NCBI GenBank assembly: GCA_017590115.1
Contig: JAGGNK010006448.1
Location: 9,162,099 to 9,226,098, forward strand
From: Montifringilla adamsi
Taxonomy: Eukaryota; Chordata; Aves; Passeriformes; Passeridae
DNA length: 64,000 bases
Reading direction: 5' to 3'
The position numbers and the translations under genes were made by a program. Within the stretch, counting starts at the first letter, position 1; each line of letters opens with the position of its first letter. Below the pieces are notes generated by a model. The model worked only from the letters and a program-made list of their open reading frames with translations. It was not told the DNA's origin and searched no databases. Positions 49,721 through 61,500 of the stretch are shown here, piece after piece.

Positions 49721-51820
49721 AATATCCTAATTCAGAAGTTTAAGCATTAGTTTTACCTTTTGTTTGGTGCATGTGCTCAATCCCTTGTGAAACCAGCAGC
49801 ACCTTAGAATTTGGTTATTGTGTTTTGCTTAGTAAAGATGAATTTAAGAATATGCTTAAAAGATATGAGTGAACTGAGGTTCAAGATTGAAATCAAAAAT
49901 TCTCATAGTGTTTGAAGAGTTTCACTATTAAAAATGGTAGATATTACTCTGATAATGGTAGACTGTGTGCGTGCCTCAACTGTCTGTAAGTCAAAAATAA
50001 AAAATATTATCTGAATGCTCTGAAGTGAAAAATTGTCAAAGCAGAAGAGATTGGGCAAAGGAAGGATAAAAAATTTTTATTGAAATAGAAGTAAAGGAAG
50101 ACTGTAAAAGAAAACTGCAAAATCAAGGCTGCCACTATATAAATCAGTGGAGACTGACTTTGAGACCTAGGACACAACCATATGTAAGGAAAATATAGAA
50201 TAAAAATCTATTTTTTCATATAACTATTTTTTCTTTCATTTTTTTCCTTTTGTTTTCCCTTGTTCATTGACTACACAATTTCATATTACTCTCTTTGAGT
50301 GGGAAGTTTGGCTTACTCTCTGACAAGACAATAAAAAAAAGAAAATATTTTATAACTTTCCATCTGAAAATATGGACTATCTTCTGTAAGTTTGAACAAC
50401 ATGCAAAAGCTGGGTTCCCAAGTTTCAGTTTCCCACATTTGGAAAGACATTGAAGCATTGTTCCTGAATTCTCCTGTGACTTGCACATGTGCCCCAATAT
50501 TGTTGAGTTTAAATTTGAGAACCTGATTAAGTGTAATTCCCAGTTTTTCATGTATCAAGTGAGTATGATGTTTTGTATTATTACTATTCCTTCCAAAAAA
50601 GCACTAATAATTCCCTTGGATTTTTCAAAACTTTCCTGCTGTAAACCAGAACTGGAAAATAAAGGGGGAAGAAAAGCTCTCTTTAAAATCAATGACAAAA
50701 ACAATAACAACCAAAAATAGAAAAAAAGTCATTATTTTTCTTGTCCCCTCCTATAGGTTTGATTTCTGAAAATACTCCGACAAAATTTCTCTATTAACAT
50801 TACTGAAATACAATGAATTCTTGTGGGAAGATTTTTTGCAAGAATTCCATCTCAAATCACTATAAGCACTGTGTTAAATGTGTGAAACTATTTATCTTCT
50901 CAGTCATAACTATGAAACAAAAACTAAACTTTGAATCATCACAATCAGTGGCAAAGAGGTAAAACACAAAGCGGGTAATCACTCCCAGAAGTAACTCTGT
51001 GACTTTAGATAAGTTACGTAAGGAGAAAGAACCTGAAAAAAAATTGAATGTATCGCTTCTTGTGAATTCTTAGTGCAAATCTATCAGCTCTAAACCTTCT
51101 CCAAATACAAACTACATATTTTTTCTTATTTTTGGTTAAATTTTGTTTGGTTTGGTTGGGTTTTTTCCTAGTCACTTAGTTAAAAAATATATCAGGTACT
51201 ATGTTGAATGTTTCACCTAATTAGAAATGCCTGACAATACAACCTAAAATAAGAAAATGTGCACTGTGGGGCAAAGATGCCTGGTTTTTGTGCCCTTCCA
51301 ACTGTATATTTTATATATTTGCAAAAGTAGCTTACAACTGAAGCAGCAGAGAACTTGCGATAATAAAAACTTCAGGGCTTACAAAATCTCGTAAAAAGCT
51401 CATGGACTATTTCTAGAAAAGTCATGAATTATTTATGAAGCAACTTTAAGAACTAGTTTTTCTGGTCTGCTTCCATTTATATGTCTCAGGGTCATCAATT
51501 TCAGTTTATTTTAACATATGAAAGATAATCTTTCACTTTTTCACTAGAAAGTAATAAACTTTGGGCATAGTTTCAAATAAGAAAAGCCAGTCATTTTTGA
51601 TATATATGTAAGACATGGTTATTAATTAAAAATAGACATTTAAAAAGAACAAACTTTTATGTGTCCACAGCTTCAAGACAGCTTAAAATTTGTGAGAGCT
51701 TAAATGGTTCATTCCTGTTTCATCTGAAAATTAAAGTTGAATAAATAATTTGCAGCTAATATTTCCTAGCAAAATCATTCTCTCCTTCTCTTTGAAAACA
51801 GAGTAACAATTTTTGGGTTC
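49721..51820. other. AT-rich DNA with no recognised gene
   Basis: No exon, RNA gene or repeat family is recognised. Two overlapping minus-strand frames (95 and 81 codons, 50,264-50,558) occupy the same DNA in different registers, which argues against either being real. Confidence 0.6.
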
Positions 51821-52388
51821 TGCAGTGGGTTGATCTTACGGGGATTCCAAGTGTCCAACAAGCTGCTCTATCCCTCCCCATCTTCAGCAGGACAAAGCAG
51901 AAAAAAATCCTTGAGACAAAGGCAGCTTGACAAAGAAAAGTAAAAGCGGTGCTGAGAAGCAAAGGAGAAAGAGTCTAATTCTGTGTTTACCCAGTCACTT
52001 CCTGGGAAGCAGGACCTGAATATGCATAGCAGTTGCTCCAGAAGTCAAATACCTTAATGACAAATGCCTTAATAAAAAATGCCCACTCCACTCCTTCTTT
52101 CTCTTAATGTTTCATGCTGGGCACGATGCTGTCTGGAAAGGAGCACATCTCTGGTCAGCTTAGGTCAGCTGTTCCAGCTGTGTTCCCTCTCAGCCTTGCT
52201 CACCCTCAGCCTACAGGCCATTGGAGGGCAAGTTAGAAGAGGCAGCACTGATGTTGTTATGTGCAACACTGCTCAGCAATCACCAAAACACTGGAGTGTT
52301 ACCAGCATTGTTCCAGTTGCAAACACAAAGCACAGCAGTGTAAGTGCTGCTACGAGGAAAGTTAACTCCTTCCCAGACAGGCTCAATA
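51821..52388 (-). mobile_element. Avian endogenous-retrovirus solo LTR, degraded
   Basis: Landmarks on the + strand are, in order: CAGTGGGTTGATCTTACGGG, CTGCTCTATCCCTCCCCATC, GGTCAGCTGTTCCAGCTGTG, CAACACTGCTCAGCAATCAC, CCAAAACACTGGAGTGTTAC and GGAAAGTTAACTCCTTCCCA. This is the order seen in reverse complement of a widespread avian ERV LTR, so the element lies on the minus strand with its 5' end near 52,388. At about 570 bp, with no gag, pol or env beside it, it is best read as a solo LTR left by recombination between the two LTRs of a provirus. A plus-strand open frame of 107 codons across it is antisense and spurious. No coding capacity remains. The family assignment is from recognition and the ends are approximate. 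Confidence 0.75.
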
Positions 52389-53744
52389 GAGTTTCCTGGT
52401 AAGAGAAATAAAAGGTAGTGTGCTAGTGGCTTCCACCATATCAGCACATGAATAAAAAGGGCAGAGTTTCTGTGGATTAAAATGCTCACATACTGTTAGA
52501 CAGATCAACCACATTCCACCCTCACAGCCTACAGATATCTTCAAAAATATTTATTCTCCTCTGGTAGAACTTTGGAACTAACAAGTGCCGAGACATTTCC
52601 ATCGGACATGGGCCAAGGAGTAAAAACTGATCTAGAAGGTGTGTTCAACACTGAAATGTTAGCATCTCCATGTATGAGGCAGTTTTAAAGTTCTTTGAAC
52701 TGTTTAAGGGAAGTTAATGAAGCAATGGAGGACAAGGGAAGCCTGAGTTGGAGGAGAGACTCTCTCTCTCTCAGTGTTTGTGAACTGAAAGGGTAAACTG
52801 GTCAGCTTTGTAGTGGGATGGGTAGGAGGGTTTCTATTTTCACTTTAGTGCAGTGTGTATCTCAGATCATCTGTCTAGATTCCCTTTTATAGACCATATG
52901 GAGCAATTACAACTTCTACCGTACAACTCATCTGATTTTAGGGGGATCAGCTAAATTTGATCAGATGAAGTTTGCAACAGATGCACATATTTCTCTCAGT
53001 TGAACAGAAACAGAGCTAAGGGCAGACATCCCAACAGTAGATATTTAAAGCCAAGTAAGATGAATCTTGCCTGGGGTCTTTGCCTTCAGAATACTCACAA
53101 ACTCAAAAGCTGTCTTTTGAGATTGGATCAAAATTCTCAACTAATAATCGCCAGCAATTGTGGAAATTGTAGCATATGGTAATGAATCATCAGTTGCTGA
53201 ATCACTGCACATGTAAACAACATATTGTTTACCAGTTCTGGAAAGACCAATTCTTAATATCTATTCAAATAATAAAAAAATTTCAGTCACAAAACAATGA
53301 AGATAAATCCCTGAATAATGTCAATTTTATGGGGTAAAACTTCTGGTATGAGTTGGCTAAGCTAATATCACTGGCCAAAATATTTTTTGGGACTCAAATG
53401 ATTTTCACCTATCTGTCACAACAAGAAAATATCAGATTGTACAGCACTGAACAGACTGTAGAAAGAAGCTGAATAGCTCAAACACTGAATTCTCTGCCTC
53501 AATCCTGCAGTTATTTGCCTACATCTAGCTAAGTATTCTAAAGCTATTATCAAAAATGGAGGGGCAGGGAGAGGAGGGAGGGATGGTGAGAGGGAGAAGC
53601 AGCCAGAAATTAAAAACCTATTGCTAAGCTTAATACAGTCACCTTTCCAGCTCAGCACAGGATAGAATTTCTCTAAGTAAATATGTATTCTTTAACAAGA
53701 AAAGCAAACTAGACCTGGTATGAATCAAAGACTATTACAGGTTG
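52389..53744. other. Unassigned DNA between LTR and CR1
   Basis: No gene is recognised. It contains a short TC run near 52,760 and a purine-rich tract at 53,558-53,603 (mostly GGGA and GAGG units on the + strand). A minus-strand 80-codon frame there is driven by that tract. Confidence 0.6.
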
Positions 53745-54137
53745 AAGGGGATCTGCTCCTTGCAGTGGGGCTTCTCTCCAGCCTGTCATCCCCCAATTTG
53801 TATGTGCAGCCAGGATTACGCTGCCCAAGGTGCAGAATCTGGCATTTTCTCTTGTTGAATTTCAGATGGTCATAGAATAATAGAATCATAGAATCACAGA
53901 ATCATAGCATGGTTTGGGCTGAAAGGGAACTTAAAAGTCATCTAATTCCAAACACCCTGCTATGGGTAGGGATGCCACCCACTAGATTATATCATTGCTC
54001 AACTCCCTGGTTTATCCAGTTCTGTCTGTAAGGCCTCTTTATCCTTGAGGGAATATATAGCTCCTCCTAATTTAGTATCATCAGCAAACTTCCTTAATAT
54101 ACATGTGACTCCAGCCTCCAGATCATTTACAAATGAA
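53745..54137 (-). mobile_element. Older CR1 LINE fragment, split by a younger CR1
   Basis: Left part (about 53,745-53,870): GGGGCTTCTCTCCAGCCTGT, CAAGGTGCAGAATCTGGCAT and CTTGTTGAATTTCAGATGGT. Right part (about 53,993-54,137): TCCAGTTCTGTCTGTAAGGC and TAGTATCATCAGCAAACTTC, then CCTCCAGATCATTTAC. In CR1 ORF2 these are continuous (reverse complement of the MKFNKxK to reverse-transcriptase region), so the 122 bases between them are an insertion, described as the nested copy. The fragment has neither its own 3' UTR nor a 5' end and is thoroughly degraded. Confidence 0.85.
53871..53992 (-). mobile_element. Nested CR1 3' end inserted in an older CR1
   Basis: On the + strand it begins with four copies of the CR1 terminal unit (CATAGAATAATAGAATCATA then GAATCACAGAATCATAGCAT), the longest terminal repeat array in the window. 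It continues GGTTTGGGCTGAAAGGGAAC and TCATCTAATTCCAA and breaks off at about 53,992. Both elements have the same orientation. The well-kept terminal array fits a later insertion than its host CR1, which supplies a relative date. Confidence 0.9.
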
Positions 54138-57100
54138 AGAGAAATTAAAAGGAATAGAAAGAATGAAAATTTAAAACATCTTGATAAATATTATTTTTAA
54201 ATGCCATGAACAATGAAAGTTTCATCCTTCCAGTTAGAAGAAAACAAAACAATGAAGTTAATTTATAAATTTTATTACAGGTGGTATTAATTTCATTTAA
54301 TATAACATTGACTTTACCTAATTTCTTCAGTTATTTCTGTTGTCATTTGACTATACATACTATTTCAAATCAAAAGTAAGCCTTTACTATGACTGTTTTT
54401 ATAATATTGTGAAGGATGTGACAAAGGTTCTGTTTCTAACTGAGGTTACCTTCCTATATTGAAGTCTTTACTTCTGAAATTAGAGAATCAAGTACTGTAT
54501 AGAGCAGGTAAGCCACTTCTCCATGGAACTCAGTCCAGCATGGGCATTCAGTTCTCAAGAAAAAAAAAAGCTTAAAAAAATGTCTTGAACCACACTGTAA
54601 CACTTCTTTCTTCTACTCTCTTAAATTATTTTTTCACTTGGAAGCTTTTAGGTAAGCAAAAACTTTCTAGAAATAGCATCACAGCACACAATAACTTACT
54701 CATATACCCACAATAAGAGTTAATTTCCTTAATGTTAAATGATAATGCCTGCTAGAACCACAGCTTGTCAAAGAACATTTCAAATAGTGTTAAGCTGCAA
54801 GTTTAAGCAGTGTCCTTCCAGCCTGATGGATAAAAAGTATTGTCTGGTTAAAGAAATTGAATACTGCATGCACATACTATGGTATTTCATGGATCTGCAT
54901 TAGAGTATTGTTCCACCTCCTTTATAAATAATAGGTACAAATATATCCAAAATTTAATATGAAGATACAAACATTATAATAATGAATAAAGTTATATTTT
55001 GTTTTTATATCTCCATTCAGAATTGCAAACTGTTTGTACCCTTCCACATTGATGAATCACTAGAGCATACTACAAAAAGTACCACTAGAAAAATTCTAGA
55101 TGTTGGTCTATTTGATTTTTTTTTAAAGTATTAGTTCCCTTTCAGGATATGGAATCCTTAATATCAGGTGATAAGTCCATACCATTGTGAAGTTCATATA
55201 AACTGTACCTTGTTCTAATGCTCTATTTGATGTCCACTGCAACTACAGAGTCTGAAATCCGTAAACTGCACAAGTTTGCTCTGTAATGCTGCAACACCCT
55301 GTAATTACTTCAGACAGTTTCATCAATGACTGCAAATCGGTTCTTCACAATACTACTTTTTTTAAATCCTGGCAGGCACATGGAAGTTTGTTTTCAATAT
55401 AGCAGTTTAGGCTGTAGACAGTTTCCAAAAATCTGCATATTCAATCACTATTTCTTTACTCTTTGATATACTGCCAAAATATCTCTAAGACATCACTATA
55501 GAATTCTAATGACACTGTCAACCTGTTGCATATAACTGACAGTTTTAACCTTTATGTTTTGAGAAACATTCAATAGTTTTTCCCATAACACTTCCCCAAA
55601 ATAACTGGTTTTGTATTTATGGATGATGGGCTTCAACCAGCCTCCCGCATGCCAGTTCATTCAAAGCTGCAATATAACACACAGTTAAATAGAGAATTAT
55701 ATGACATAGATTTCACCATCTGGCATAGGAGCATGTTTTTTGGTTTTTTTTTTACATGCTCTAAAATTATTTTTCAACAAAGAAGATTTCATTAGACAGT
55801 TTTTATACAGCCATGACACTCTTCATTATATGGAACTAAAAATAGTGTAAAAATAACACTAAAGTTCAAGTCATACTCACTTGAGGAACATCTATATAGA
55901 GTGTGTATAAAGACATTTTGTGATGACTCCAAAATACTTAATCTTTGTGGCAACTTAGACCTGTAAATACTAATAGCTACATTTAAATAACAATGAGCTG
56001 AAATCTGTAAGTTCAATTTACATGGAAAGCTTACAAGGGTGCAGCACAATTTCATATTCACAATAGTGATTAATATGGTAGGAGGTGATCCAGACATTCT
56101 TGTACAATGTCTTTAATACATGCCGGCTCTTCACTAACTCAGAAATTTTTCTACTGGACTTCACTCTGTCTATTTGTGTTCTGATATCATTCTTAGTTGG
56201 TAACAGGAATTAAAAAGATAGCATGGTTTGAAATTTTTGTTAAGGTAAGATTCTTGGGTCATAAAGTAACCCCTTGAATTTCAGCAGACCTGTATCTATT
56301 CAGTTCTGTCATTCACTGAAGGAGTATACCTATTCACAAATTTATTTTAATTTTCATTACCATAAACAAGGTTTTGCATAGAAATCCAAACTAGAAACAG
56401 GTTGTCACTGTTTTTCATTAGCACTACATGCTTTACTGTAGTACACTTTCAGGAATTACAGACTGCAAATTGGAATATGATAAATTGCTGGAAATGTTTT
56501 TTCATGTGGTTTTAGTGATTTAAAATATAATGGTATACAAGAAAAAACAGTGATAGAAAACGATCCAGGGACAGTTTTAAATAAAAAATGAAAATTCACA
56601 GAGAGATACCGGTTAGCACTGGTCAAGATAAAACTTGTAACTCTCAAGAGGTCTGGTAAAAACCTCAGTCAGTAAGTGTTCATGTCCTCTTATGAGTAAC
56701 TTTTCCCTAAATCTGGCTGACAGTTCTTAAAAACTCTGACAAATATTTTTAAAAATTAATTTTTAAAAAATAATACCTTGATCTATTACCTTAATTCATG
56801 AGAACCTGTTTTAAGCTCTACAATAAAGAAAGCGAACAGATCAGTGAAGTTACCCTTCTGCTCCATTGCTTTGACACTGCCAGACTGGTAGTTCTTCTTT
56901 CACTAACTTTGCAACAGTGACTTCTATCTCAGAGTAACCAGAGAGGAGGCTGAAGCAAAACAATGAAATAGGAACCATATAATGAGGAAAGGAAGGTGAG
57001 CTTCAGGCAAAGAGGCTTGAGTGGACAGCTGCCTTTGTTCCAGGAACCTGGTGTTCTGATGAGCCACTGGTGCTTGAACAGCTCATGACTGATTGTGCAC

Positions 57101-58410
57101 AGGAGAAGCCAAGTCATTTGAGCTATGAGTTGGCCATCTAAGAAGGAAATCTGAGCACAGATATGCTCGACTGCTCAACTGCAGTGCAGGGACTCCTTCA
57201 TCTCACCAAATCCGTGCACTGTAAACAAATGGTACCGAAAGCAAGCAAACCTGATGGATTCTTATTGCCACCTCTAACCTTGTCAGCTTCAGCTGGCAGA
57301 TGGATTAATCCAATCGGTGTATTTTACTGGAACCTAACACTGTGGGGGCAAGAGCAGTGTAACTGAATGTCTAAAATCAATCCTTACTGGAATTGTTGAA
57401 TTATTAGGACAATAACCTACACTAGCATTTCTGTGTCAAATTATTTGATAAGTGAGTAGTCAGGAAAAGGGAGAGCAAGAATACCTCAATTTATCCCTTT
57501 TCTGCCAGCATGTATATCTTACTTCTGCTAAAAAATATATCTATAGAATACTTTCTAGTTATCTACAGAAAGCTTAAGGTATTTTTATGTATCATTAAAT
57601 AATCTAACAACCTATTTCCACATGTGATGGGGAGGTCGGTTGGGCTCAGTTAAAACTCATATCATTGCCTATTTCAACTCTTCCAGGTACTTGGACTGAA
57701 TCTGTTATTCTATTGGCTTTTTTCTCATCAGGACCTGACATGCTTAAGTGTATGAATGCAATCAGCTAAATGTTGCTTATTTTTTGACAGGACATGAATA
57801 GTATTTGCTTAATCAAAAAACTACAGTTAGAAGTCATAGACTGTGTTTTAAACACAAGGTTTCAGCTACACTGTTTTAGCTCAGACTAGGTTTTTTTTCT
57901 ATAATCTCGAATCTTTAAAAAGAAAGTTCTCAATGCCTGTACTGAGGTAACTATCATGAGTAAGAGAGTCAGCATTTGGTCCTCAATCCAAAATTATATT
58001 TCAAACTGTAAATTTTTGCTAATGGACCTGTCAAAATCCATGTGATACAGAGAAAGAGAAGATATTGTGTACAAATCTGAATTCCTTCTTCTGCAAAATG
58101 TCTTACAACCCTTATGAAAATATCTGAGGGAAAAATGCAGGGATGGGCCTTTTTAGCTAGAATGTTATGGATTGATAAATATAGATCACAAAGCTATTAT
58201 TCATAGCATGCCTACTTTCTACTGAGAGAACTAATCTCATTTGGGCAGGAGGGTGGGGCTGGAAAGGGATAAAGCAATGGACTACCTTCATTTTTGTGAA
58301 GAAGTCACAATCTGTCCTGAACTTGTTTTCCTTTGCTGAAGCATGGCTTTGCCTAGTAGCTACTGTTATTAGACTATGTTTCTTTCCTTGCTTCCAAATA
58401 TTTTATCCAG
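54138..58410. other. AT-rich DNA with no recognised gene
   Basis: No exon or interspersed repeat is recognised. A 101-codon minus-strand frame (55,792-56,097) has no domain and is within chance expectation for a window of this size. The patch at about 57,140-57,370 is non-repetitive and less AT-rich, with an open frame of 67 codons (+). It could be conserved noncoding DNA, but there is no positive evidence. Confidence 0.55.
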
Positions 58411-58501
58411 CTCAGCACAAGCTTTAAGGCCCCAGAGGGACCTAAAACTTCTAAGAGCTTTTGCAAAAATAAATGCCTCAAACCAAGCAGCACCTCAACA
58501 G
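58411..58501 (+). other. Candidate internal exon (91 bases), unproven
   Basis: A pyrimidine-rich tract (TTTCTTTCCTTGCTTCC, about 58,379-58,395) leads to TTTTATCCAG, a good acceptor ending at 58,410. The segment ends ACAACAG-like (CTCAACAG) at 58,501, directly followed by the consensus donor GTAAGT. The 91 bases between are open in two of three forward frames (one reads SAQALRPQRDLKLLRAFAKI near its start, the other SFKAPEGPKTSKSFCKNK), while the third stops at once. I recognise no protein in either. It may be an exon of a gene extending beyond the window, a noncoding-RNA exon, or a chance pairing of splice-like sites. The latter is common in 64 kb. Confidence 0.25.
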
Positions 58502-61500
58502 GTAAGTTATTTGAAGTTGGTTTCTGTCATAGAGAATTTCAGCTCTTAAGGTAAGCCAAAATTTTAGAAATATCTTATATATCCATCCTCAATCTCAAAT
58601 TAATAAGTTCCCTAACATCTCTGTAAAACCAGGACAAATTAACTCTTGTTTCTCTTCAGAGAGGCTTTCAAATATTTTTCTTGACATTTATTTCTTCTTT
58701 ATTTTCATTTTGCAGAAATATGATTTTTTTTTTCTGCTTACTTATATATCTAGAAAGGACACAATTGTTTTCATTATATATGTTTCAGAATCACTTCATT
58801 ATTAGTGTGTCTTTTGTTTTTTCTCAGCATCATTGAAAATGTCAGAATTTATTTGGGATAATATTAGTCAACTAATGATTCAATAGCATAAAAAGGAAAA
58901 CTAGCTATTTTTTGTTGATGAATTTTCTTCCTCCTGAGGAAGAAATTAGGTTGAAATATTTAGGGTGGAAATTTGTTCTCTTTCTTGGTGATATAAGAAT
59001 ACAAAGCAATATTACTGAAATAAGAGATATGTTCTGCCTGAAAAGCAAGCACAGGCTAATCTGAACTACAAGAAGGCATTGAAGAACAATTTTTTTCCAC
59101 ACGGGAGGTCAAAGAGACAAAGGTAGTGCGTGCTTTAACAGATCCATGCACGAAAACCCCTCATCCGTTCCTTTGTGAAGAAGCCATCACCTCCAGTGTA
59201 TGTACAGGCAACCAGACGTAATTCAGAAAGAGGAAAGCTTCTTTTTCTCTGGCAAAGCATCTCTGTCATACAAAAGTAACGGTTTTATTCCTCTAAAATA
59301 AAAGAGGAGTCACACTTGCTCAGATAATAATGAAATGCTTTTTTTAACCCACCCTGTTTTCTTTGGCAAAGGCAATTAACATTATCCAAAAGTGGAATGC
59401 TTTGTCATAGGTCAAAGAAGGCCCACACATATAAGACAACATATTTGCAAAGATTGGACTAGTCTCATCCACCTGGTTAAAAAAAATACATTGAAATTAA
59501 TGTCACCATATATATTTATTAATATGTATTATTGAACAGGGTTTCATTTTTATAATTGTTTTGTGGGAAGCTGAATTAGGGAAAAATGTATATACTTTGA
59601 GCAAAAGAAAAAAATTATTAGCTTACATTTATCTTCCTCAAAGCAGAATAATCTACCCTTCTATTACATTTATAGGTTTATAAAAAGTGTCCTGGATAAT
59701 TCCAAGGAAAACCATGTTTTGTACGATATCAATATTACAAGGAAATCCAGAAAAGTAAAGCAAGTGAGCCCCCTTGTGTCCTGATTCTCATCTAAAAAAA
59801 ATGCCATTCAAAGGTTCTAATAAAATACCTTGGAAATAATTACATTTTCTATAAGCAAGTATGATAGATAGTACACAATCCTAAAAGCTCATAAAATCAA
59901 TATATAGATTTTTGGCATAAGTTAGCATATCTTGGTTTTACTCATAGATTAAATAAAAATATATGGTTCTTTTCAGTCTCTAAAACTGAGAGTGCTATCT
60001 CTCAGATAATTCATGGTCTAAAATATCTCATTGATTTTTTTTAACTGAAAATGAAACCTATCATTCTACTTTCAGAATGTTTTGATAAAAATACCGTAAT
60101 TTCTAGCTGGATTTTAAAACTGTGTTGAGCCTGTAAGCTAAAATATTGCTTGCTAAAATTCCAAATATTATTTTCTGACTTTTGTAGAAAAAATTGTGCA
60201 TGAAATTTTTCTGATGCCATAATAGATATGGTCACTGAATTATATTTTTTTTCCCAAAACACTTACTAGCTAAAAAAATAATAAAAACATAATTATTGAC
60301 AATGAGTATGGTAATGCAGACTAACAAAACTGCTAAATTTTTTTGGATTTGGGTTTGGTTTTGTTTTGTGGGTTTTTTGTTGGTTTTTTTTCCTTTTTTT
60401 TTTGTGGGGGGGTTATTTTATTTTAATGTAACTGAAGAGAGTTTGCTGTAGAGAAGCAGATAATCCATAAGCACTCAGACAACCTCAGGCAGAATGCAAG
60501 ATCTCTGGAAGAGAATGAAGGGAAAGAGAGAGGAAAAAGATTAGAAAAAAGACTGTCAGGCCCTCAAGATGAATTCATAAGCAATAAGGAAAGGGAATTA
60601 ATGACTTTACAAGATGAGGAAGTAGCTTATACATAAAGGAGCAACTATCATCCTATCTCATTTAGAAGAAAAATTATAAAAGCCTGGTGGCAGTGAGAGA
60701 TCAATGACTTAGCAGTGCTAGTGAAAGATACAGCTGCTCTAGATTCCTCAGCAATGTGATTTTCTCAGGAGGGAATAGGGACACAAGAGGAATCAGCCAC
60801 TCTGCTCTTAGCTAAATTGGTTGATCTCCACTTGTATTTTCTCTACACTTTTGTTATAATTAATTCTATACAGACACAAGTAAAGCAAGCCACAGGTGAT
60901 AGACACCTTTTGTAAAGCACAGATCTCTTCTCACCAAGGTTCCACTTACAGCATTTCCTATTACCCCTCTACATAACTTGAAAAATTGTGATATTTTCAA
61001 AAGTAAAATACTTCAACAATTTGTGGGGATCTAGTAAAAGAAACAAATACCCCAATACTTGGTTCCTAAGGCAATCATGCAAATATTTTGACGCTTTTTT
61101 CATATTATATAAACATTCTGATGAGAAGCTCGGCTGCTGTAGCCACACAGACCTGCAGAAGGAACACACATATCTCAAACAGGCAGATTACCTGTTGTAT
61201 CATGTTATCACCAAAGTACCCAAATTGCTCCTGTAATCATCTTAAAACTCAGTTGCAAAGGCTTGGAAGTGTAAGGCTAGATGAAAACAGAAAGACTGGC
61301 CTCCAGATTAAGACATAAACTGATGCTACTACACTGTGAGAATTGAGGACTTTCCTCAAGATTGCCTCTAACAGATTTTTTTCATTATTAATGCCAGGAG
61401 CTGTGCTAGGGTGAGGTTGCAGCCCCTGTAAGTACTTTGGCTGTGCCCAGCCATGGACTTGGTGACACCAGCCCTGTGGTGGATCTTCTGCTCTTGCAAC

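Noticed and set aside
52079..52402. 107-codon plus-strand open frame
   Set aside because: It is antisense to the LTR at 51,821-52,388. LTRs do not encode proteins in this position and no domain is visible.
55792..56097. 101-codon minus-strand open frame
   Set aside because: No domain, signal peptide or splice support. One frame of this length is unremarkable in 64 kb read in six frames.
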